Part shown: positions 8,059-17,616 of the stretch, piece after piece
Layout of the letters: every line of letters starts with the position of its first letter
Numbering within the stretch: position 1 is the first letter of the stretch
NCBI RefSeq assembly: GCF_002860205.1
Contig: NZ_PGVB01000022.1
Location: 1-64,000 of the forward strand
Reading direction: 5' to 3'
Origin: Bacillus sp. T33-2
GTDB taxonomy: Bacteria; Bacillota; Bacilli; Bacillales; Cytobacillaceae
DNA length: 64,000 bases
Position numbers and translations under genes: made by a program
The notes under the pieces: generated by a model
What the model was told of the DNA's origin: nothing
Database searches by the model: none
Seen by the model: the letters and a program-made list of their open reading frames with translations, nothing else

Positions 8059-9324
8059 ATGGGTTTTCAATTTGATAATATCCTTCTCCAAATGTTAATG
8101 GTGCTATTCCCGATTATTCTTTATCTGGCTCTGACAAATGACAGGCAGACTGATAAACATCAAAGTGCCTACTGGGGCTATATTTGTGCAATTACAATGG
8201 GTTTATCGATGGCATTCGCAATTATTATTGATAAAGGAATTTTTCTTGATTTAAGGATGGTCCCGTGGTTTCTATCATTTGTTTACGGAGGAACTCCTGT
8301 AGGAATTTGTGTTACGGTTTTTTTCTTTGTCATCCGTTTTCTGCTGGGCGGTACCGGAATGATTCCCGCCTTCATCGTCATGATCCTGTCGAGCTTTGTA
8401 ATTTCAGGATTTCAGGCTAATTTTAAAATGTGGGGACGCAGAAAGAAGATATTGCTATCCATAGTGTTCCTTGTTGTTTCATCTGCTTCAATCCCCTTTA
8501 TTGGAACAATCCTTCTTCAACAGCCTCTCACCACGGTCCGATTCATCAGTTACGTCTGTTTTGTGTTTGTAAATGGCGTAACGGTATGGCTAGCCGTTCA
8601 CCTGATGGAATCACACAGGGAGAAAAAGGAGCTGCTAAGAGAAATACGAAAAAATGAGAAATTACATGTTGTAGGCCAGATGGCTGCAAGCGTGGCCCAT
8701 GAGATCAGGAATCCTATGACAAGCGTACGAGGTTTTATTCAACTGTTGTCTGGATCCAAGAATATTTCGGCTACAGAGAAGGACTTCCTTAACGTGTGCT
8801 TGGAAGAATTGGACAGGGCGAATGAAATCATTTCGGACTACCTTGCATTTGGGAAAAGCAATGAAATTGATTATCTGTCCCAGGTAGATATTTCAAATGA
8901 AGCGGCTAAATCAGTAAAATCTTTGTCCTCTTATTCGGTCCTGCATGGTGTAAACTTATCACTGGATATTTGTGACCATGCCATTGTCATGGGCAACCCG
9001 GACAGGCTGCAGCAAATGTTTGTGAATCTCATAAAAAATGCCATCGAAGCTGCAAGTCCTCAAGGGCATGTTAAGATGAAACTATGTACCCGTGACCGTC
9101 AGGTGGAAATCTCGATAGAAGATGACGGCGAAGGTATGGCCCCTCAACAAATTGAGAATCTGGGTCTTCCCTATTATTCCACAAAGGAAAAAGGAACCGG
9201 GCTGGGCTTAATGGTAACATTGCATATCATTCGGGAGATGGGTGGTAAATGGAATGTCACAAGCGAAAAAAATAAAGGAACCATCTTTAACATATCCATA
9301 CCATTGGCTGAGGTTGCTGGCTAA
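8059..9324 (+). CDS. Membrane sensor histidine kinase (KinB-like, 5TM sensor)
   Basis: A 421-aa kinase. Residues 8-183 hold five to six membrane segments with almost no extracytoplasmic loop, like 5TMR-LYT/KinB sensors. It continues with HisKA (phosphoacceptor His214 in SVAHEIRNPMTSVRGF), then an HATPase domain with N box (NLIKNAIEA), G1 (DDGEGM), F box (YYSTKEKG) and G2 (GTGLGL). No response regulator is encoded nearby, so it is an orphan. The H-box sequence HEIRNPMTSVRGFIQLL is typical of sporulation kinases that feed Spo0F. I infer a phosphorelay input, not proven. Confidence 0.88.
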   Translation: MGFQFDNILLQMLMVLFPIILYLALTNDRQTDKHQSAYWGYICAITMGLSMAFAIIIDKGIFLDLRMVPWFLSFVYGGTPVGICVTVFFFVIRFLLGGTGMIPAFIVMILSSFVISGFQANFKMWGRRKKILLSIVFLVVSSASIPFIGTILLQQPLTTVRFISYVCFVFVNGVTVWLAVHLMESHREKKELLREIRKNEKLHVVGQMAASVAHEIRNPMTSVRGFIQLLSGSKNISATEKDFLNVCLEELDRANEIISDYLAFGKSNEIDYLSQVDISNEAAKSVKSLSSYSVLHGVNLSLDICDHAIVMGNPDRLQQMFVNLIKNAIEAASPQGHVKMKLCTRDRQVEISIEDDGEGMAPQQIENLGLPYYSTKEKGTGLGLMVTLHIIREMGGKWNVTSEKNKGTIFNISIPLAEVAG

Positions 9325-9553
9325 TCATTTACCCTGAGCCAGCACCTTTATTAATTCATTCAACTTTTCATTTCTTTCCCGGTCTAATATTGTTTTCTCG
9401 TTAAGGAACTTAATTACTTTCACAAATAAACGCCCAGGCCAGTAAGTATTAGATAAATGATGATTGAAAAAAACTAAACAATATAAATAACCCGTCTGAG
9501 GCAAACAAAGTTCCACCAGTATTCATCTGAATCCTCATAGTGATTATATGATA

Positions 9554-10060
9554 TCAAAATTGTCTGCAATACCTGCAAGACATGTAATTTTCCTCTGGTT
9601 TATTGCCAAAACTGGTTTGCTCCCTGACAAATTTGAACCCTCGGGCTTCATAAAACGGTATTCCTTTATGGTTTCCTTTGGCGACAGAAACCCATTGCTC
9701 TTTTGCGCCTTTACTTTTTTGCACCTCGCTCAGCGCATTCAGCAGGAGGGTGCCGACTCCTTCTCCCCTGCGGTCAGGATCCAAATAAAGCACGAAAACT
9801 TCACCCTTGTCTTTGTCAATCATTCCTCCCCCGATTGCGCCCAAAACCGTTTCATTTTCCAATGCAACGAACCATCCATCCCAGCCCTCACCAGAGTAAA
9901 TGACCTCTTCACGAATTCTTTCACGGTTATAAAACTCGCTGATGACTCTTTCTATGTATTCTTCCGAATGAGTGTCTCTGTATGTATCTCTGTACCCATC
10001 CGTGCAAACCCTTGAAATTCCTGCAATGTGCTGAGAGCCCGCCCGTTGAACAGTAATCAA
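9554..10060 (-). CDS. GNAT-family N-acetyltransferase
   Basis: A 168-aa acetyl-CoA-dependent acyltransferase of the GNAT fold. The core strand-helix carries VLYLDPDRRGEGVGTLLLNAL, which includes the R/Q-x-x-G-x-G/A pyrophosphate-binding loop, and a C-terminal IPFYEARGFKFV motif. Substrate unknown. An extended N-terminal helix region repeats YRDTYRDTHSEEY. GAAGGGGTGG precedes the ATG. It is convergent with the sensor kinase gene. The gap 9325-9553 holds no convincing gene. Confidence 0.85.
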   Translation of the reverse strand: MITVQRAGSQHIAGISRVCTDGYRDTYRDTHSEEYIERVISEFYNRERIREEVIYSGEGWDGWFVALENETVLGAIGGGMIDKDKGEVFVLYLDPDRRGEGVGTLLLNALSEVQKSKGAKEQWVSVAKGNHKGIPFYEARGFKFVREQTSFGNKPEENYMSCRYCRQF

Positions 10061-10266
10061 AATACCACCCCTTCAAAATATATATGTATATTGATATAAT
10101 CTAATAATTCTACTAAAACATTCCAATTCCTGCTTACTCAAGTTTCATTCACTTTTAAACATCTTTCCCGGAGGAGTATAATGATAAGGAATCCATTTGC
10201 TTAGGAATTTCGAATGTCTTTGAAAAGACAAATTTCCGAAGGGCCTTCCTTGTTTTATCCAAGTAA

Positions 10267-10455
10267 AAACTCAGCCAGATCTCTATAAAAACCATTGGCA
10301 CCGGTCTCGGCCTCATGGTTGCTTTCAGCATCATTCGCGCATCTAAGGGAACAGTACAGGTGAATAGTGGGCCAGGGAAAGGCACTGAGTTTGTAGTCAC
10401 CTTTCCTGAGGCAAATAAGGATAGCGCCCAAACAAACGAAAAAAGGACAGGTTGA
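10267..10455 (+). pseudogene. C-terminal remnant of a histidine kinase
   Basis: The frame reads KTIGTGLGLMVAFSIIR, the G2 box and following helix of an HATPase domain, then GKGTEFVVTFP and a Lys/Asn-rich tail to a TGA. Upstream the frame is closed by TAA at 10264, and no HisKA or sensor part remains. It is a truncated relict of a sporulation-kinase-type gene, not a copy of the intact kinase at 8059, whose sequence differs. Confidence 0.7.
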
Positions 10456-10493
10456 GTTGTCCGTGCCGGAAAGCTCTATCGGACTTTACACAT

Positions 10494-10559
10494 GAATTCC
10501 TGTTTCTTGTCCAATATGGACACTCTATCAGACATTAGACAGGGGAATTCCTTTTTTTT
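10494..10559 (+). terminator. Possible terminator of the kinase remnant
   Basis: GAATTCC and GGAATTC are separated by about 43 nt and followed by eight T. The long loop makes it a weaker call. Confidence 0.45.
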
Positions 10560-10632
10560 ATCCAGTTGAATGCCCCAAATTACATTTATCACCAACAATC
10601 AACCAACTTTATATAAAATAGCCGTAAATAAG

Positions 10633-10660
10633 GCCCTCAATTTGGTGTAAAATTGAGGGC
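10633..10660 (-). terminator. Hairpin after the catalase gene
   Basis: GCCCTCAATTT pairs perfectly with AAATTGAGGGC around a 6-nt loop. It lies 10 bases beyond the catalase stop on the minus strand; the T tail there is weak (CTTATTT). Confidence 0.7.
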
Positions 10661-10669
10661 TAAATGATA

Positions 10670-12307
10670 TTAATATGGATCTGCTTCATGTCCCATGTTT
10701 CTCGCCTGCTGTGTTGCCTGGTCAGCATCAGCGGTACTGGTATGTTCCTGTGCCCTGGTTTGGTTCGCCAGTGCCAAACCTTCAGCGACGTGGCGGCCGT
10801 AATCAGGATCCGCATCCGTAAAATGCTGGATCATGGTGTTTTGAATTTCAAGCGTACATACTTTAAGCGCATCGACAAGATTACTAATCAGCTCAGTCTT
10901 TTCCCATTCCTCAAAAGCTCTGTAAGTATCTCCTGCCTGACCAAAATTATTGGGCTTGTCGAGCCCTTCGCGCACCAGCCTCCCGCGATGGAACGGTTCA
11001 TGGATTTTCCCGATTTGTTCCGCTTCCTCCAGGCCGCCAAGCGTGGAAGGCTCGTAATCCACATGGGGGTTTTGGCCCGGTGCACGGTCGACACGGTAAA
11101 GCATCTTTCCGCCCCAAAGGTTGGTCGAAAACCGTTTTTTTGGAGCGTTGATCGGCAGCTGCAGATAGTTTGTCCCGACACGGTACCGTTGTGTGTCCGA
11201 GTAAGAGAATGTCCTCCCCTGGAGAAGCTTGTCATCTGAGAAATCCAGCCCGTCCACCAGTACCCCTGTCCCAAATGCTGCCTGTTCAACTTCCGCATGA
11301 TAGTTTTCCGGATTTTTATTAAGGACCATCTTTCCTACCGGCAAAAACGGAAATTTTTCAGGCGGCCATAACTTTGTCGGGTCGAGTGGGTCGAAGTCAA
11401 GCTCCGGGTGCTCACCATCACTCATGATTTGGACCTGCATTTCCCATTCCGGGTATTCCCCTCTTTCAATGGCCTCGTAAAGGTCTTGAGTGGCATGGTT
11501 CGTTGTTTTGGACTGAATCTGTTCAGCTTCTTTTTGAGTCAGGTTCTTGATCGGAAGCTTTAATGGCTCCCAGTGATATTTGACCAACACTGCTTCACCA
11601 TCCTGATTGACCCATTTATATGTATTGACACCTGATCCTTGCATCTGGCGGTAATTCGCCGGAATGCCCCACGGTGAAAACACGAATGTGATCATATGTG
11701 TCGCTTCAGGTGATTGTGACACAAAGTCAAACATCCGCTGCGGATCTGGGAGGCTTGAAACAGGGTCAGGCTTAAACGCATGGATCATATCCGGGAATTT
11801 CATTGGGTCACGGATAAAAAAAATCTTTAAATTATTCCCGACAAGGTCCCAGTTGCCATCCTCAGTGTAAAATTTTACGGCAAATCCCCTTGGATCCCGG
11901 GCCGTTTCAGAGGATTCCCGCGCCCCTACCACAGTCGAGAATCGAACGAATACGGGAGTCCGCTTCCCTTCTTCATGGAAGACCTTTGCGCGCGTGTATT
12001 TGGAAACAGGTTCTGACCCCACTTTTCCATATGTTTCAAAATAACCATGCGCTCCCGCTCCCCTGGCATGCACAACCCTTTCAGGGATACGCTCTCTGTC
12101 AAAATGAGTGATCTTTTCGAAAAAATCATAGTTCTCCAGTGTTGTCGGACCCCGGTTTCCAACTGTCCTCACATTCTGGTTATCTGTTATTGGATGACCC
12201 TGCCTGTTGGTCAGCGTATTCTTATCCTCACCTTTTCCAAGCCTTTCATCGTCCGGGCCTCCAACCCCTTCAACATTGGTGCCATAAACTCCGTCCTTGT
12301 CGTCCAT
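10670..12307 (-). CDS. katX: Catalase (KatX-like, small-subunit clade)
   Basis: A 545-aa haem catalase that turns hydrogen peroxide into water and oxygen. Active-site His80 lies in [12 protein letters not shown], the distal Asn in GNWDLVGNN, and the haem-ligand Tyr in [14 protein letters not shown]. The length and the N-terminal arm ([14 protein letters not shown]) match KatX, the Bacillus spore catalase, better than vegetative KatA, which is shorter. The acidic/Gln-rich C-terminal tail (residues 515-545) is extra. GGGAGG precedes the ATG. KatX of Bacillus subtilis is sigma-F dependent; the promoter here was not resolved. The gene symbol is a homology guess within the catalase family. Confidence 0.93.
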   Translation of the reverse strand: MDDKDGVYGTNVEGVGGPDDERLGKGEDKNTLTNRQGHPITDNQNVRTVGNRGPTTLENYDFFEKITHFDRERIPERVVHARGAGAHGYFETYGKVGSEPVSKYTRAKVFHEEGKRTPVFVRFSTVVGARESSETARDPRGFAVKFYTEDGNWDLVGNNLKIFFIRDPMKFPDMIHAFKPDPVSSLPDPQRMFDFVSQSPEATHMITFVFSPWGIPANYRQMQGSGVNTYKWVNQDGEAVLVKYHWEPLKLPIKNLTQKEAEQIQSKTTNHATQDLYEAIERGEYPEWEMQVQIMSDGEHPELDFDPLDPTKLWPPEKFPFLPVGKMVLNKNPENYHAEVEQAAFGTGVLVDGLDFSDDKLLQGRTFSYSDTQRYRVGTNYLQLPINAPKKRFSTNLWGGKMLYRVDRAPGQNPHVDYEPSTLGGLEEAEQIGKIHEPFHRGRLVREGLDKPNNFGQAGDTYRAFEEWEKTELISNLVDALKVCTLEIQNTMIQHFTDADPDYGRHVAEGLALANQTRAQEHTSTADADQATQQARNMGHEADPY

Positions 12308-12462
12308 TTAAATCCTCCCTTGTCATTAACTTTGAAGCTTCGCTGAAAGATAGCAATTAGCAACCAGTTTAAAGTATGTATATTTTTCCCAAATTTTATG
12401 CGCGGCATTGGTTCTTTTTAGCTAAAATTGTGGATCTTTGATGTTTACTGGCACGACAAAAA

Positions 12463-12501
12463 CCCAATAAGGCAGCACTTAAACAGTGCCACCTTATTGG
12501 G
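12463..12501 (-). terminator. Strong minus-strand terminator
   Basis: CCCAATAAGG and CCTTATTGGG begin a long stem that continues through GGCACT/AGTGC, then TTTTTG on the minus strand. It ends the 55-aa gene and insulates it from katX. Confidence 0.9.
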
Positions 12502-12524
12502 GAGGTGATTGACACCCTTTCTTT

Positions 12525-12692
12525 CTATTTCACCGATCTTGTTGCACCATCCTGCATATCATCACCGGACCTGTTGTTGTTTAAAGTGGTGCGGTCATCC
12601 ATCCCTGCAAGCTCCGGTGATGTTTTGATTACTTTTTCTGCACCTTTTATCCCTGGTGTAGTTGCTGCTTTTTGTTCATGTTGTCCGCTCAT
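12525..12692 (-). CDS. Hypothetical 55-aa hydrophilic protein
   Basis: A GGAGGCAG site sits 7 nt before the ATG and a strong terminator follows the stop, so this is a real short gene. The product is hydrophilic, rich in Thr, Lys, Asp and Gly (SPELAGMDDRTTLNNN), without membrane segment or Cys. I recognise no family. It is transcribed in the same direction as the 53-aa gene upstream (gap of 88 bases containing the 21-bp duplication), and the two may be co-transcribed. Confidence 0.65.
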   Translation of the reverse strand: MSGQHEQKAATTPGIKGAEKVIKTSPELAGMDDRTTLNNNRSGDDMQDGATRSVK

Positions 12693-12759
12693 TTGGCTGC
12701 CTCCTTGGATTCGGTATTGTTAGTTGTTTTACGGTAAAAATATCATTCGCATTGAACCA

Positions 12760-12801
12760 TCAGACCGTTTTATTTTTGACTCAGACCGTTTTATTTTTGA
12801 C
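12760..12801. repeat. Perfect 21-bp tandem duplication
   Basis: TCAGACCGTTTTATTTTTGA plus a final C occurs twice in direct tandem. The copy at 12781-12801 forms the 3' end and stop of the small gene at 12781-12942; the other copy lies just past the stop. Confidence 0.95.
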
Positions 12802-12942
12802 TGTTGCTTTTTGGTTGCTGGTTTTTTGCGCCGGTGGCCGACTGGGGGGAACTTCCATTTCCCCCCCCCCGCTTTGTGACCCAAAAATTTGATTATCCTG
12901 CGTTACTTTTGCACCACGTAAAAAATCATCCTTTGTTTTCAT
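12781..12942 (-). CDS. Hypothetical 53-aa protein with a ten-G tract
   Basis: AGGAGGTGAAACTTGG precedes the ATG at 12942. The product begins MKTKDDFLRGAKVTQDNQIF, then a Gly run and a Pro-rich, basic C terminus (VPPSRPP). The Gly run is encoded by exactly ten G (12861-12870 on the complement), which keeps this frame. A change of one G would switch to another frame, which in the nine-G case runs through the 21-bp duplication and is longer. No family is recognised. Strand slippage at such a tract can switch expression or C-terminal sequence; whether it does here is unknown. Confidence 0.6.
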   Translation of the reverse strand: MKTKDDFLRGAKVTQDNQIFGSQSGGGEMEVPPSRPPAQKTSNQKATVKNKTV

Positions 12943-13121
12943 CCAAGTTTCACCTCCTGTTTTATTTTGTTCCAATTTCCTGCTATTATGAAAAACAGTT
13001 TTTTCAAGAGGGAAAGCGTACGTTTAAAAGAAAAAAATCGACAGTCGTTTCGCTGTCGACTTCATTCATTATCGGTGTTCCATTATTACCGTTTGATTCA
13101 TCCCAGGTGTACTTTTTTAAA

Positions 13122-13541
13122 TTATCCGGGATAGGTTTCTTTCAGGAATTTTACCGATTGGTTTATTAACACTTTTAAAACATCCAGATCGATATCAGCA
13201 ACTTTATTGATGTAGACACACGCTTTTCCAGTTGTATGTTTTCCAAAGTCCTTTAATAATTCCTCCCGTTTTGTATCTCCTGTAGCAAAATACAAACTGA
13301 TTTTCGCTTTTCGGGGAGAAAAACCAACCAGTGGAGCATCACCTTCGTGGCCTGACTGATATTTATAATGATATGAACCAAACCCAATAATGCTTGGCCC
13401 CCACATTTTCCCTTCATATCCTGTAGTTTCAGTAAATACGTATAATAATTTATAGGCGTCTTCACGCTTTTTGGGGTTTTCGACACCTTCTATAAACTCA
13501 ATGACACTTCTGTCGGTTTCTTTTGTTTTTTGTTCGTACAT
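13122..13541 (-). CDS. DUF1801 (YdhG-like) protein
   Basis: A 139-aa cytosolic protein of the YdhG-like/DUF1801 family. The diagnostic parts are MWGPSIIGFGSYHYKY and the following GFSPRKAKISLYF, then ACVYINKVADIDLDVL. The fold is alpha/beta; the biochemical role is unknown, though family members are often annotated as iron-chaperone-like from distant frataxin similarity. AGGAGGGATTCTCATT precedes the ATG. It is a single gene divergent from the RsbR paralogue at 13757. Confidence 0.85.
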   Translation of the reverse strand: MYEQKTKETDRSVIEFIEGVENPKKREDAYKLLYVFTETTGYEGKMWGPSIIGFGSYHYKYQSGHEGDAPLVGFSPRKAKISLYFATGDTKREELLKDFGKHTTGKACVYINKVADIDLDVLKVLINQSVKFLKETYPG

Positions 13542-13756
13542 AATGAGAATCCCTCCTGTTCCTTTATTTTTATATTAATTTATACGCTCAACACATATAT
13601 TTCTACGTTGGGTGACTTTAATCCTACCCTCCTCTGATAATTCACAATGACTAATTTTATGATGCAGGGCTACTGAAGAAGGAATAATCATAGCAATAAA
13701 GAATAAGTAATTATGCCAAATTTGTGACAACCGATTGAAAGAAGGGAGAACTTTAA

Positions 13757-14596
13757 ATGCAAGGTAATATTAACCACAGAGAGGGATTTACAGATTTTAT
13801 TACCCAAAATAGATTAAATTTTGACGAGAAACTATTAAAAGAGGCATCCCAGGTTGCGTCCAAAATTAATGACATTTTAGAAACTGGCAATATTGACCTT
13901 TTGAAAAATGCCGAAAAATTGGTCCTTTATGTTGTCAAGATGAAAAAAGACGAACTCATAGCTTTTGCCGAGCAGGAAGGAGTAGCCTGGGCGCAGCATT
14001 CATTGACTCTGGCGTTCAAACTGGAATGGGTTCAGGCCATTCGACGGACGGTATGGCATTTTCTTTATCAATATGACCGATTAAAGGGGAATTCCGGTGG
14101 GATAGATGACTTTTATTCGTTAGAGAAGAGGATTAATGATCAAATAGATCAGTTTCTTAACAGTTTTTTTCTCAGCTATTCAAATTACAAGGATGAGTTA
14201 ATTAACGCTCAAAGAAAATTGGTTGAACATCTCTCGGTTCCAATCATACCAATTAGCGAAACTGTAGCTGTATTGCCGCTGATTGGAGCGATTGACTCGT
14301 TCCGCATGCAAACAATCGAGGAAAAAGCACTGATTGAAATCGCAAATTTAAGGATCCAGACATTGATAATCGACCTTTCCGGGATAGGGGTGATGGAGAT
14401 AGATGTCATCGACCATTTTCAAAAGGTGTTAAGTGGCATCTCGATGATGGGATGTAAAGCTGTCATTACCGGTTTGCGCCCTGAACTGGTCAGAAAAATG
14501 ATCCATTCAGGAATTTCCTTTGAACGCAAGACAGAAACAAAGGGCACGTTACAGCAAACATTAGCAGAATATTTAGTCGTTGAACCACGTTTGTAA
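13757..14596 (+). CDS. RsbR-type STAS-domain protein (stressosome paralogue)
   Basis: A 279-aa protein with a helical N-terminal domain (1-160) and a C-terminal STAS domain from about 165, as in the RsbR proteins that build the stressosome and control the sigma-B cascade. In RsbRA the kinase RsbT phosphorylates Thr171 (PLVGTID) and Thr205 (VVDTMVA). Here the equivalents read PLIGAIDS and VMEIDVI, so both Thr are replaced by Ala and Ile. The protein therefore cannot be modified at those sites and may be a constitutive or structural member. No rsbS or rsbT is nearby. GAAGGGAGAA precedes the ATG. Confidence 0.85.
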   Translation: MQGNINHREGFTDFITQNRLNFDEKLLKEASQVASKINDILETGNIDLLKNAEKLVLYVVKMKKDELIAFAEQEGVAWAQHSLTLAFKLEWVQAIRRTVWHFLYQYDRLKGNSGGIDDFYSLEKRINDQIDQFLNSFFLSYSNYKDELINAQRKLVEHLSVPIIPISETVAVLPLIGAIDSFRMQTIEEKALIEIANLRIQTLIIDLSGIGVMEIDVIDHFQKVLSGISMMGCKAVITGLRPELVRKMIHSGISFERKTETKGTLQQTLAEYLVVEPRL

Positions 14597-14634
14597 CTTT
14601 ATATTTACATAATCATATATTATGGTAATTGATG

Positions 14635-14665
14635 AAGAACCCCGCTTGGCAGCCAAGGGGGTTCT
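14635..14665 (+). terminator. Terminator of the RsbR paralogue
   Basis: AAGAACCCC pairs with GGGGTTCTT, with an inner CTTGGC stem. It is followed by a short T-rich stretch. Confidence 0.75.
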
Positions 14666-14786
14666 TCTGTGTTATAAATGATAATTTTTTGTAAAAAACT
14701 CCACATCTCAAACTCGGATATATGTGGTCACACTAAAACACCCTTTTATGACAAACCGGAGTTATATTAATAATATCGGCTTCGGA

Positions 14787-15293
14787 TTATTTAGCAAATT
14801 TGAAAGGCACTTGGAAGTGTGAAATCATGAAAACAATGATGAATAAGGATAATATATATGCCAGTAATGGGTAATGCTGGTGAACGGCAATTACTGTGAA
14901 CATGACAAGATCAAATAAAAAAGAATACCAAAATTTCCATCCATTTTGGTAAGAAATCCTGCCGAATATTAATAAAATCCATTCGGTGGCAATATACATT
15001 CCAGACCAAAACAATATGTAGATAAACCGATGAAACCATTTTTCGGGAAAATGGGAAAGAAATAAAAATATACTGATAGGCATGGTAATGATCGCATAAA
15101 CGAGCACAGTCATTTCATGGCCATAAAGAAAATCAGGATGGAACTTCCATAAGGTATCTTCTTTTACAATATATTCGTAAAGCAAACCCCCCGTGGCAAT
15201 AAAAAACATAGTGGCATGGTATTCCCTCCAGTTTTTCCAATTACCCCACTTCAAAGACGCTGCAATGGTTAGAATGGCGATAGCAACATGCAT
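14787..15293 (-). CDS. CBO0543-family membrane protein
   Basis: A membrane protein of about 168 aa with five or six hydrophobic segments and conserved aromatic/charged positions (LKWGNWKNWREY, LLYEYIV, LWKFHPD, YGHE) typical of the CBO0543 family in Bacillales and Clostridia. The function is unknown. I chose the ATG at 15293, giving MHVAIAILT, because family members begin there; an upstream in-frame ATG at 15314 is possible. It is not obviously part of an operon. Confidence 0.75.
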   Translation of the reverse strand: MHVAIAILTIAASLKWGNWKNWREYHATMFFIATGGLLYEYIVKEDTLWKFHPDFLYGHEMTVLVYAIITMPISIFLFLSHFPEKWFHRFIYILFWSGMYIATEWILLIFGRISYQNGWKFWYSFLFDLVMFTVIAVHQHYPLLAYILSLFIIVFMISHFQVPFKFAK

Positions 15294-15456
15294 ACTCACT
15301 ACCCTTTCGAGCATTTCTTAACTAGAGTTTGCCCCGTTTACGATTCCTTATGTGTCTGCTATTCCATAAGCAATGCCATATGTTCATATTTCAATTGTTC
15401 TCTTTGTTTTTGCTGTTGTACCGATTAATTTTCGTTCGATTTTGCACACTCCGCAG

Positions 15457-16224
15457 TCACCCATTCTGCACTGTTTGCCAAACCTGCTTTCTGGCTAGAT
15501 CCTCCAGGTAATCATCCAATTGGGTCATCCAGCTTGAGGCGGTTTCTGTGCCGTACCGGTTCTCGATCGCCTTTATGATTAAATAGTCGGCGATGGCAGG
15601 GTTTTTCGGCAGGATGGGGCCATGTAAATAGGTTCCAATGAGGTTTTTATATAGTAAACCTTCCTGTCCGCTGTCATCGTTGTTCCCATTACCTTTCTGC
15701 ACTTTTCCCAGGGTTGGATATGAATGGTAGGTTCTTCCCGCATGGTTTTCAAAGCCGACAATTTCACCAAAAAGCTCTGAACGAATCAAAACATTTCCGG
15801 TGAGCCTCGGTTGTTTGGCAACTGTATAAAAGTCAAGGATTCCGAGGCAATGCAATTGTTTTCCATTTGAATCAATGTACCGGTTACCTAAAAATTGATA
15901 ACCGCCACAAATCGTCAGGCCTGGAACGCCGCTATCGATTTTATCTTTTAATTGGCTTTTTATTTTTAGGAGTTCACCAGTGGCCATGCTTTGTTCCCTG
16001 TCGCTGCCGCCGCCAATAAAAAATAAATCCATACCCTCCAGTGTCAAGCTTTCTGTGGTTCTTATTTCTTGTATGTCTAAATGAATACCACGCCATTCGC
16101 ATCGTTTGGCCAGGCTGGTGATATTGCCCCGGTCACCATAAAGATTCAGCTTGTCCGGGAAGAAGTGGTACAATGTCAGCGTTTTGACTGGTAAGAACGA
16201 TCCTTTCCTTTGCAAAGCTATCAC
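15457..16224 (-). CDS. gatD: Lipid II isoglutaminyl synthase, glutamine amidotransferase subunit GatD
   Basis: A 255-aa class-I (triad) glutamine amidotransferase. It releases ammonia from glutamine and passes it to MurT for amidation of the D-Glu alpha-carboxylate of lipid II. Nucleophile Cys106 lies in [11 protein letters not shown] and the catalytic His in [10 protein letters not shown]. The N-terminal [17 protein letters not shown] is a GatD signature. It starts with GTG, and GTGA overlaps the murT stop by 4 nt, showing translational coupling. It acts at the inner face of the membrane in cell-wall precursor synthesis. Confidence 0.93.
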   Translation of the reverse strand: MIALQRKGSFLPVKTLTLYHFFPDKLNLYGDRGNITSLAKRCEWRGIHLDIQEIRTTESLTLEGMDLFFIGGGSDREQSMATGELLKIKSQLKDKIDSGVPGLTICGGYQFLGNRYIDSNGKQLHCLGILDFYTVAKQPRLTGNVLIRSELFGEIVGFENHAGRTYHSYPTLGKVQKGNGNNDDSGQEGLLYKNLIGTYLHGPILPKNPAIADYLIIKAIENRYGTETASSWMTQLDDYLEDLARKQVWQTVQNG

Positions 16225-17549
16225 CCTTTAACATTTTTAAGCCGGTTAACGAGCGCTTTCCTTGTCGGTTGCAGGGCCGAATAATTTGTAACGACAAAGC
16301 TGCTCAACTGTTTTTTTAATAATTCATCCACGGCCTTATCGACATTTCGGACGATTTCAATCTTCTCTTGGGGTATTCCAGCATATTTTAAACGCACTGC
16401 CATATCCTCTGCCCTAATGCCGCTGCATATTATCCGGTCAGTAAGACAATGATTGATCTTTTCGTAATCAGCGTCCCAAATCCAGGAAATATCCCGACCG
16501 TCATCCCCCATGTCGTTTAACGGAAGTAAATACTGTTTTCGCTCCTTGCTGACGTTCGATTCAGACAGTGTGACGTTCACACCGGCAGGGTTTTTTGCAA
16601 GGTTTAACACTACTGGTTTATCCTTATTTTGAAACCGTTCCATACGTCCGTTTTCAACCCGGAATGTCGACATGGCATTTTGGATATTTTCAGGGCTAAG
16701 GCCGCTTTCTAGACAGATGCTAATGGCTGCCAGTGCATTGATTGCGTTATAAGAGCCGAAAATAGGGATTAAAAAGTCACCAATATTGGTCCTTAAATTT
16801 AAGCCGTCATTCAATTCTAGCTGATTGATTTCATATTTGGGAGATTTGCGGCCAAAACCGCATTGGCAGCTATAGTGGCCCAACTGCCCATAATGGACAT
16901 GCGTGTATTGGAGAGGGTCGCCGCATTGAGGACAAAACGTGGATTCAATCATATTATGCTGCTCAAAAGCATAAGCGTTTTGGCCTAAACCAAAATATTC
17001 GGCTTGCAGTCCAATTTGGCCCAACCTGCTGACAAGTGGGTCATCTGTGTTTAGAAGCAGTTTCACGGCGGAATTTTTCAATGCGCTGGCAATTTTATTA
17101 ACCAGAATGTCAATTTCCCCAAACCGGTCGAGCTGGTCCCTGAAAAAGTTCGTAAATACCATCAAGCCCGGCTGGATTTCTTTCGAAACTTTTTCGATTG
17201 AACCTTCATCAATCTCTATTACTGCGATATCGGCCTTTTTCCTGCCAATGATCCCTTCGTTTTTAATGAAGGCGGTTGTAATGCCGGTGATCATATTAGA
17301 ACCTTCAGCATTATGTATTAAACGGTATCCGTTTTCTTTGAAGATGTGCCCGACGATTTGTGAGGTGGTCGTCTTGCCGTTCGTCCCGCTGATAAAAATG
17401 ATTTTTTCTGTCTTTGTTGCCAGTTTTTTCAAGATGTTTTTTTCAATCTTCCGGGCTACCAAACCGGGCAGATTGCTTCCTCTCTTGTTTAATAACCGGC
17501 TCGCCTTCTGGGCCATCTTCGCGGCTACTATGGCTGTTTTGACTGGCAT
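16221..17549 (-). CDS. murT: Lipid II isoglutaminyl synthase subunit MurT
   Basis: A 442-aa Mur-ligase-like subunit that activates the D-Glu carboxylate with ATP and amidates it with ammonia from GatD. The P-loop SGTNGKTTT lies near the N terminus, followed by the Mur-ligase central domain. A zinc ribbon characteristic of MurT interrupts it (CPQCGDP ... CQCG). The C-terminal MurT domain (DUF1727) contains [10 protein letters not shown] and [12 protein letters not shown] chose ATG 17549, preceded by GAGAGGG, over an upstream TTG. The amidation affects cross-linking and antibiotic or lysozyme sensitivity in other Gram-positive bacteria. Confidence 0.93.
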   Translation of the reverse strand: MPVKTAIVAAKMAQKASRLLNKRGSNLPGLVARKIEKNILKKLATKTEKIIFISGTNGKTTTSQIVGHIFKENGYRLIHNAEGSNMITGITTAFIKNEGIIGRKKADIAVIEIDEGSIEKVSKEIQPGLMVFTNFFRDQLDRFGEIDILVNKIASALKNSAVKLLLNTDDPLVSRLGQIGLQAEYFGLGQNAYAFEQHNMIESTFCPQCGDPLQYTHVHYGQLGHYSCQCGFGRKSPKYEINQLELNDGLNLRTNIGDFLIPIFGSYNAINALAAISICLESGLSPENIQNAMSTFRVENGRMERFQNKDKPVVLNLAKNPAGVNVTLSESNVSKERKQYLLPLNDMGDDGRDISWIWDADYEKINHCLTDRIICSGIRAEDMAVRLKYAGIPQEKIEIVRNVDKAVDELLKKQLSSFVVTNYSALQPTRKALVNRLKNVKG

Positions 17550-17616
17550 TTCATTCCCTCTCAATCAACAGAAGTGTTTTCTCCTAGGCATCGGTGCCAG
17601 CTGAATCATTAGCGGC

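Noticed and set aside
9325-9516. Minus-strand 63-aa frame after the sensor kinase
   Set aside because: It has no ribosome binding site and overlaps the end of the kinase gene region; a shorter GTG version (31 aa) is no better supported.
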